Positions 58,582 through 64,000 of a stretch of DNA of 64,000 bases are shown here, piece after piece; positions within the stretch are counted from its first letter, which is position 1, and every line of letters starts with the position of its first letter. Source of the stretch: CADEEL01 sp050246475. Its GTDB lineage: Bacteria > Pseudomonadota > Alphaproteobacteria > Caulobacterales > Aquidulcibacteraceae. Location: contig JBFWVZ010000002.1 in assembly GCA_050246475.1 (NCBI GenBank), positions 372,001-436,000 of the forward strand. The letters run 5' to 3'. The notes under the pieces were generated by a model. The model saw only the letters and a list, made by a program, of their open reading frames with translations. It had not been told where the DNA came from and searched no databases. Both the position numbers and the translations under genes were made by a program.

Positions 58582-59192
58582 GGATCGGCGAGAACATCTT
58601 CGATCAGCGCGATCGCCGGAGGGCTCGCCCAATCGGCGCCGCCGGCGAGGCGTGCGACCTCGCGTCCCTCGCGGTCGATGATCAGCGTCGTCGGGAGGCC
58701 CGGCGCGCCGATCGCGAAGCCCATCGCGGAGCGCGGATCTTCGTAATAGGGGAGCGCGCCGTCGCTGTATTCGCCGAGAAGCTCGCGCGCGAGCGCGCGA
58801 TCTCCTTCGCGGTCTATGGTGACGGCCAAGACAGCGACGCCGCGCGGGCCCATCTCGCGCTGGAGACGCGCAAGCGTCGGCATTTCACGCCGGCATGGCG
58901 CACACCACGAGGCCCAAAGGTTGAGAACCACGACCCGGCCGCGGAAATCCGCCAGCGTCCGCGGCTGGCCCTCAGCATCCGTGAAAGGATGCGCAGTTGC
59001 CGGGACTGGGCGTTCGGCGACGGTCAGATTGCGCAGCGTCCCGCGCGCGTGACGCGCGAGCCCCTCCGCCTCCGGCCTCGCTAAGAGGAAGAAAAGCCCG
59101 TAAAGGACACCGCCCAGCGCGATGGCGGCGAACGCCAAAAGCGCCCAGAGCCTCACCCTTCCCTTCGCTCCTTCAGCTTCCGCAGGCGCCAT
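58578..59192 (-). CDS. TlpA-family membrane-anchored thiol-disulfide reductase
   Basis: A 204-residue thioredoxin-like protein with an N-terminal membrane anchor (LWALLAFAAIALGGVLYGLF) and a periplasmic domain. The active site is CAPC in LNLWASWCAPCRREMPTLAR; the cis-proline region reads GAPGLPTTLIIDREG. It would reduce periplasmic cysteines, e.g. in cytochrome biogenesis. Its ATG (59192) overlaps that of the divergent argH in CCATGG; a GTG at 59156 is an alternative. tlpA beside argH is common in alphaproteobacteria. Confidence 0.9.
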   Translation of the reverse strand: MAPAEAEGAKGRVRLWALLAFAAIALGGVLYGLFFLLARPEAEGLARHARGTLRNLTVAERPVPATAHPFTDAEGQPRTLADFRGRVVVLNLWASWCAPCRREMPTLARLQREMGPRGVAVLAVTIDREGDRALARELLGEYSDGALPYYEDPRSAMGFAIGAPGLPTTLIIDREGREVARLAGGADWASPPAIALIEDVLADP

Positions 59193-60600
59193 GGCCGACG
59201 CATCCTCCGACAAACCGGGCCAGCAAATGTGGGGCGGGCGCTTCGCCGCCAAGCCCGCCGATCCGATGCAGGCGATCAATTCCTCGGTCGAGATCGATCA
59301 GCGTCTCTGGAAACAGGATATCGCCGCATCCAAGGCGCACGCGGCGATGCTCGCCGCGCAGGGGATCATTACGGAGGAGGACGAAGAGAAGATACAGGAG
59401 GGGCTGGATCAGATCGCCGCGGAGATCGGCGAGGGCACATTCAAGCTCTCGCGCGAATTGGAGGACATCCACCTCAACATCGAAGCGCGGCTGACCGAAA
59501 AGATCGGCGACGCCGGCAAGCGGCTCCACACCGCGCGTTCGCGCAACGATCAGGTCGCGACCGATTTCCGGATGTGGACCGCCGACGCGCTGACCAAGGC
59601 GATGGGAAGACTGGAGGACGTGCAGCGCGCGCTGCTTAAACAAGCGGACGCGCACGCCGATTGGGCGATGCCGGGGTTCACGCACATGCAGACGGCGCAG
59701 CCCGTCACACTCGGGCATCACTTGCTTGCCTATATCGAGATGCTGGAGCGGGACCGGACCCGCTTGCTCGGCGCTCAGGCGACGACGCTCTCCGATTGCC
59801 CGTTGGGCGCCGCGGCGCTCGCGGGCACGGGCTTTCCCATCGATCGCGAACGCACCGCCGCCATGCTGGATTTCACGCGGCCGGCGCCCAATTCGATGGA
59901 CGCAGTCGGTTCGCGCGATTTCGCGCTGGAGGCGCTGGCGGCGCTCTCGATCTCCATCACGCATCTTTCGCGGCTGGCGGAAGAGATTGTGCTCTGGACG
60001 AGCCCGCAATTCGCGTTCGCGCGGCTCGCGGATCAGTGGTCCACCGGCTCGTCCATCATGCCGCAGAAGCGCAATCCGGATGCTGCGGAATTGATCCGCG
60101 CGAAGGCCGCGCGAGTCGCGGCGAACTTCGCGGCGCTCACCGGGATCATCAAAGCGCTGCCGCTCACTTACGCGAAGGATCTGCAGGAGGATAAGGCGCT
60201 CACGTTCGAAGCGTTCGACGCCTACGATCTCTCGGCGACGGCCATGGCCGGCATGATCGAGACGATCACGTTCGACCGCGCCGCGCTCGCAGCGGCCGCG
60301 GCGCGCGGCTATTCGACCGCGACCGACCTCGCCGATTGGCTGGTGCGCGAACTCAAGATCCCCTTCCGGGACGCCCACCACATCACCGGCCAAGCCGTGA
60401 AGCGCGCCGAAGAATTGGGCGCAGCGACCCTCGCCGACCTTTCTCTGGCGGAGCTTCAGAAAATCGAACCGAAAATCACCGACACAGCCCTTACGGTGCT
60501 CTCGGTGGACCAATCCATCGCCAGCCGTGCTAGCCTGGGCGGGACCGCGCCGGAACGGGTGCGGGCCGAGATCGAACGCTGGAAAGAGCTACTGCCATGA
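59191..60600 (+). CDS. argH: Argininosuccinate lyase
   Basis: Last step of arginine synthesis. The 469 residues show MWGGRFAAKPADPMQAINSS, DIHLNIEARLTEKIGDAGKR, LHTARSRNDQVATDFRMW, GFTHMQTAQPVTLGHHLLAY and the fumarase-superfamily signature GSSIMPQKRNPDAAELIRAK. The ATG at 59191 is one base off the divergent tlpA ATG. It is followed by a 4-base overlap (ATGA) with a small lipoprotein gene and then lysA. Confidence 0.95.
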   Translation: MADASSDKPGQQMWGGRFAAKPADPMQAINSSVEIDQRLWKQDIAASKAHAAMLAAQGIITEEDEEKIQEGLDQIAAEIGEGTFKLSRELEDIHLNIEARLTEKIGDAGKRLHTARSRNDQVATDFRMWTADALTKAMGRLEDVQRALLKQADAHADWAMPGFTHMQTAQPVTLGHHLLAYIEMLERDRTRLLGAQATTLSDCPLGAAALAGTGFPIDRERTAAMLDFTRPAPNSMDAVGSRDFALEALAALSISITHLSRLAEEIVLWTSPQFAFARLADQWSTGSSIMPQKRNPDAAELIRAKAARVAANFAALTGIIKALPLTYAKDLQEDKALTFEAFDAYDLSATAMAGMIETITFDRAALAAAAARGYSTATDLADWLVRELKIPFRDAHHITGQAVKRAEELGAATLADLSLAELQKIEPKITDTALTVLSVDQSIASRASLGGTAPERVRAEIERWKELLP

Positions 60601-60788
60601 GCCGCATCGCCCTTCTCGCCCTCTCACTCGCGCTCGCGGGCGCCGCCGCCGGGTGCGGCCATCGCGGGTCTCTGGAGCGGCCCGGTCCGATGTGGGGCGA
60701 TGGAGACGCCGGGCAGGCGGGCATCCCCGATACGGCCGTCGACACCGAAGACGATAATCCCAGCGAACGGCAGACCTCGCCGCGTTGA
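60597..60788 (+). CDS. LptM/YifL-like small lipoprotein
   Basis: A 63-residue lipoprotein: signal IALLALSLALAGAAAGC with the lipobox Cys at about residue 20, followed by GHRGSLERPGP, close to the CGxKGPLxxP motif of LptM. LptM helps mature the LptD LPS translocon. The rest is acidic and disordered. Its ATG overlaps the argH stop, and lysA starts 26 bases later: the argH-lptM-lysA order is a conserved alphaproteobacterial feature. Confidence 0.85.
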   Translation: MSRIALLALSLALAGAAAGCGHRGSLERPGPMWGDGDAGQAGIPDTAVDTEDDNPSERQTSPR

Positions 60789-60814
60789 AGCGCGCGGGCT
60801 AGACACGCCCGGCG

Positions 60815-62089
60815 ATGAATCACTTCGAGTACAAGAACGGCGTTCTCCATTGCGAGGATGTGAGCCTCGCCGCGATCGCGGAAGCCGCCGGCACGCCGTG
60901 CTATGTGTATTCGAGCGCGACGCTGGCGCGCCACATTCAGGTTTTCCGCGAAGCGTTCGCGCCGCGCGACGTGCTCATTGCGTTCGCCGTCAAGGCCAAC
61001 GCGAACGTCGCGGTGCTCGCCACGCTCGCGAAACTGGGCGCCGGCGCCGACACAGTCTCCGCAGGCGAAATCAAGCGCGCCTTGGCGGCGGGCGTTCCGC
61101 CGTCTCGCATCATCTTCTCCGGCGTCGGCAAGACGGACGAGGAACTCGCCTTCGCGCTCGAGACCGGCGTGCATCAGATCAACGTTGAGTCAGTCGCCGA
61201 ATTGGAGACGCTCGGCGCAATCGCGCAGCGGCTCGGCAAGCGTGCGACCGTCGCCATTCGCGTGAACCCCGATGTCGGAGACGCCGGCGCGCACGACAAA
61301 ATCTCCACCGGCAAAGCGGACAACAAGTTCGGCGTCGGGCGTGAAACCGCGCTTCAGCTCTATGCGAAAGCGACAGCCCATCCCGCGCTCGATCCGAAGG
61401 GCCTCGCCGTACACATCGGCAGCCAGATCCGCTCGCTCGATCCGTTGCGGGCAGCGTTCATCGTGCTGCGCGAGATGACGGACACGCTGCGCGCCGAAGG
61501 GCTCAGTGTGGAACGGCTCGACCTCGGCGGCGGCCTTGGCATCCCCTATTTCAACGAGCCCGAACCGCCTTCGCCCGCCGCGTACGCGGCGATGGCGCGG
61601 GACGTGTTCGAGGGCCTGGACGTGGCGCTCGCCATTGAGCCGGGGCGCCTGATCGCGGGCAATGCGGGCGTGCTCGTCACACGCGTCATCCGCATTCAGG
61701 AACGGCCAGGGCGCCGGATGCTCGTGCTCGACGCCGGCATGAACGATCTCATCCGCCCCGCGATGTACGACGCGTTCCACGAACTGAAGCCCGTACAAGC
61801 GCCAGCGCCCGGCGCGCAGCGCGCACCCTTCGATCTCGTCGGCCCGATTTGTGAAACCGGGGACACGTTCGCCCGCGCCCGCGAACTGCCCGCTCTCGCG
61901 CCCGGCGATCTTGCCGCGTTCATGACGGCGGGCGCTTACGGCGCGGTTATGGCCTCGACCTACAACGCCCGCGATCTCGCGCCGGAAGTGTTGGTGAAGG
62001 GCGGCGAGTTCGCCGTGGTTCGCCGCCGATTCACCATCGCGGATCAGCTCGCGCTCGAAGCGCCTCCGCCTTGGCTCACTGCATCCTGA
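60815..62089 (+). CDS. lysA: Diaminopimelate decarboxylase
   Basis: PLP enzyme for the final step of lysine synthesis. The 424 residues have the PLP lysine in IAFAVKANANVAVL, SAGEIKRALAAGV, VNPDVGDAGAHDKISTGKAD, HIGSQIRSLDPL, the glycine loop LDLGGGLGIPYF, EPGRLIAGNAGVLVTRV and the dimer-site cysteine VGPICETGDTFA. Length and order are normal. Confidence 0.95.
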   Translation: MNHFEYKNGVLHCEDVSLAAIAEAAGTPCYVYSSATLARHIQVFREAFAPRDVLIAFAVKANANVAVLATLAKLGAGADTVSAGEIKRALAAGVPPSRIIFSGVGKTDEELAFALETGVHQINVESVAELETLGAIAQRLGKRATVAIRVNPDVGDAGAHDKISTGKADNKFGVGRETALQLYAKATAHPALDPKGLAVHIGSQIRSLDPLRAAFIVLREMTDTLRAEGLSVERLDLGGGLGIPYFNEPEPPSPAAYAAMARDVFEGLDVALAIEPGRLIAGNAGVLVTRVIRIQERPGRRMLVLDAGMNDLIRPAMYDAFHELKPVQAPAPGAQRAPFDLVGPICETGDTFARARELPALAPGDLAAFMTAGAYGAVMASTYNARDLAPEVLVKGGEFAVVRRRFTIADQLALEAPPPWLTAS

Positions 62090-62139
62090 CGGCGCGCGCC
62101 ATGGCTTGGCCCCACCGGCCCTGTTAGCGTCCAGCCCGG

Positions 62140-64000
62140 ATGAAGCACGCTGACGCCCTTGCCCAGCTCGCCCGCGAGACCAAGCGCGCGCGCCGCGCCC
62201 TGGGCGTTGAGCGGATCGCACGCGCGGCGCTTTGGCCGCTCGCGGCGGCGGGTGTGTGGGCCATCATTGCATTGCTTGGCGGGCAGGATGCGTTGCCGCC
62301 CTTGGCGCAAAGCCTCGCGGCCATCGGCGCGCTCCTTGCGATCGGTTGGCTCGCGCTCCGCGCCGCGCGCCATTTCCGCTGGCCGAACGATGCGGAGGCG
62401 CGTGCCCGCCTTGCCGCGGATTCCTCGCTCGACGCCGGCGCGTTCGAAGCGCTCGAAGATCGCCCGAGCAGGCTCGATCCCTCCGCGATTGCGCTCTGGC
62501 GCGTTGAGCAAGACCGCGCGATTGCACGCGCCGAACATGCCCGCGCACGCCCCGCGCGCCCGAGGCTCGACGCCGCCGATCCACGCCGTTTGCGCTTTCT
62601 CATCCTCCTCGCGTTTGTCGGCGCCGCGCTCTTCGCCGGCGCGGCCGCGCCCGATCGCTTGGCGCGCGCTTTCTTTCCCGATCCCGGCCCGCTGCTCGGC
62701 GACGGGCCTATCGCGGTCGAGGCGTGGCTCACGCCCGCTGACTATACAGGCGCCGCTCCCGTTTCATTGAGCGACCGAATCAACGAACGCATCGACGCGC
62801 CGCCGAGCGTGGAGGCGACAGTGCGCGTCGCCGGCCCCGCCGGCGCGCCGGCTTTGATTTTTGAAGGTCAGCGCGGCCATCGCGAACGCGTGCTCATGCG
62901 CCGCACGGCGGATGGCGCATACGAAGCGCAGATAGCCATCCCGCACGACGGACGCCTGCGCGTGGTGCGCTTCCACACGCGCGCCTCGTGGCGCATCAAT
63001 CCAGGCGCCGATCGCCCGCCGCGCGCGCAGCTGACGGCGCCGATCGCGCTCCTTTCCGATGAGCGCGCGACAATCGCTTGGGATGCGCGCGACGACTACG
63101 GCGTGCGCTCGCTCGCGCTGCGCATCACGCCGGTCAACCCGCCGGAAGGCTTGCGCGGCGCGGCGCCCATCGACACGGAGATCGAGAGCCCCGCGGGCGA
63201 TCCGCGCGAAGCGGAGGATGAGACCGAGGTGGCGCTCGCGGAACATCCTTATGCGGGCATGGAGGTCGAGGTGCGCCTCGTCGCGCGCGACGCGCTCGGC
63301 CAGGAAGGCGTCTCCGCGCCCCAGCGCATCACATTGCCGGAGAAGGTCTTCCTTCAGCCGCTGGCGCGCGCGGCGATCGAAATCCGCCGCATGATCCTGT
63401 GGGAGCGCCGCGCTTACGAACCCGCTCGCATCGCGCCCGGGGGCCCCGCCACCATGGCGGCGGGAGACATTCTCACCGGGACCGAGCGGCTCATCATCCG
63501 AACGGACGATCAAGACCCGCGCCTCGAACGCTCGCCAGCCGCCATACGCCGCGCGGCGCACTTCATCGATACGCTGACTGTGCATCCCGAGGACGGCTAT
63601 TTTCAAGATCGCGCGGTGTTTCTGGGATTCCGATACGCGTTCGCGGCGCTCGGCGAAGCGCGCGAGATCGGCGAGACGGACCACGCCGCGGACATTCTCT
63701 GGCGCACGGCGCTGCGCGCGGAATATGGCGGCGCCGCCGACGCGCGCCGCGCGCTCGATATGGCCCAGCAAGCGCTCGCCGATGCGCTCGCCAACGGCGC
63801 TTCGCAGGAGCGCATCCAGCAGCTCACCGAGGCGCTGCGGCGCGCGATGGACAATTACATGCAAGCGCTCGTGCAAGAGGCGATGCGCCGCGGCAATCAA
63901 CAGACGCAAGAAGACACGCAAGATCAAACCACGATGACGCAGCGCGATCTGCAGCAAGCGCTCGATGAAATTGAACGGCTCTCGCGCGAGGGCAATCAGG
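62140..64000 (+). CDS. DUF4175 (TIGR02302) family membrane protein, 3' end outside the window
   Basis: The first 620 residues of a large envelope protein. It has two N-terminal membrane helices (ALWPLAAAGVWAIIALLGG, LAAIGALLAIGWLALRAA) followed by a long stretch with a third helix near residue 155 (FLILLAFVGAALFAGAAA), then the periplasmic part with EAWLTPADYTGAAPV, DDYGVRSLALRITPVNPPEG and a coiled, Gln-rich end (IERLSREGNQ). DUF4175/TIGR02302 proteins follow lysA in many alphaproteobacteria; no activity is known. It continues past 64000. Confidence 0.88.
   Translation, partial: MKHADALAQLARETKRARRALGVERIARAALWPLAAAGVWAIIALLGGQDALPPLAQSLAAIGALLAIGWLALRAARHFRWPNDAEARARLAADSSLDAGAFEALEDRPSRLDPSAIALWRVEQDRAIARAEHARARPARPRLDAADPRRLRFLILLAFVGAALFAGAAAPDRLARAFFPDPGPLLGDGPIAVEAWLTPADYTGAAPVSLSDRINERIDAPPSVEATVRVAGPAGAPALIFEGQRGHRERVLMRRTADGAYEAQIAIPHDGRLRVVRFHTRASWRINPGADRPPRAQLTAPIALLSDERATIAWDARDDYGVRSLALRITPVNPPEGLRGAAPIDTEIESPAGDPREAEDETEVALAEHPYAGMEVEVRLVARDALGQEGVSAPQRITLPEKVFLQPLARAAIEIRRMILWERRAYEPARIAPGGPATMAAGDILTGTERLIIRTDDQDPRLERSPAAIRRAAHFIDTLTVHPEDGYFQDRAVFLGFRYAFAALGEAREIGETDHAADILWRTALRAEYGGAADARRALDMAQQALADALANGASQERIQQLTEALRRAMDNYMQALVQEAMRRGNQQTQEDTQDQTTMTQRDLQQALDEIERLSREGNQ

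Noticed and set aside
1..64000. tRNA, rRNA, CRISPR, insertion sequence or prophage
   Set aside because: I looked on both strands and saw no cloverleaf, repeat-spacer array, terminal inverted repeats with transposase, integrase or phage structural gene.

Overview
The window is chromosomal DNA of a G+C-rich alphaproteobacterium. It fits the Caulobacterales/Hyphomonadales side of the class: a complete Cpa/Tad pilus locus, a hflK-hflC-degP block, the cytochrome c / kdsB / pheA block, the tlpA / argH / lptM-like / lysA / DUF4175 block, and the small twin-membrane protein / PduO-type adenosyltransferase / etfB / etfA / hydroxyacyl-CoA dehydrogenase block are all characteristic. I see no rRNA, tRNA, CRISPR array, insertion sequence, integrase or phage gene. 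Coding density is very high and no stretch over 300 bases lacks a gene.

1-12.6 kb: purT (cut by the window edge) and a dispersed branched-chain amino acid set, ilvB, ilvN and ilvC, all on the minus strand but separated by unrelated genes. ilvB has a promoter, a 13-codon leader peptide and an intrinsic terminator in its leader, which looks like transcription attenuation. miaA and serB follow. 12.6-25.4 kb: hflK-hflC-degP, an Mrp ATPase, a cytochrome P450 with an odd I-helix, a glutathione transferase, an SMP-30-like protein, folA with a phosphatase, an acyl-CoA dehydrogenase and AMP nucleosidase.

25.4-38.7 kb: the Tad pilus. Two TadE-like pseudopilin genes and a stand-alone secretin N-domain gene point left. 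Flp pilin, a Flp-like paralogue lacking the cleavage-site glycine, cpaA-cpaB-cpaC-cpaD-cpaE-cpaF-tadB-tadC point right. A TadD-like TPR lipoprotein lies just beyond, behind an Lrp-type regulator. Together these make the pilin, peptidase, secretin, ATPases and inner-membrane platform of one adhesive pilus.

38.7-64 kb: leucyl aminopeptidase, RidA/TetR, MarR/NlpC, cytochrome c, kdsB, a glycosyltransferase, pheA, a NrsF-like membrane anti-sigma protein, a DoxX/YHS pair, nudC, a lipoprotein methyltransferase, nitronate monooxygenase, rmuC, etfBA and the hydroxyacyl-CoA dehydrogenase, an iron-type dioxygenase, tlpA, argH, lysA and the start of a DUF4175 protein.

The most interesting signals are regulatory. 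An exact GTAACC-N16-CGAA (the sigma-F promoter motif I recall from Caulobacter) lies between the NrsF gene and the DoxX/YHS pair; a second exact copy sits before a membrane-protein gene at 56 kb. There is also a near-perfect Fur-like palindrome before the dioxygenase, a PhaR-like palindrome over the -35 of the hydroxyacyl-CoA dehydrogenase promoter, and the ilvB attenuator. Seven convergent gene pairs overlap by exactly four bases, sharing their stop codons.
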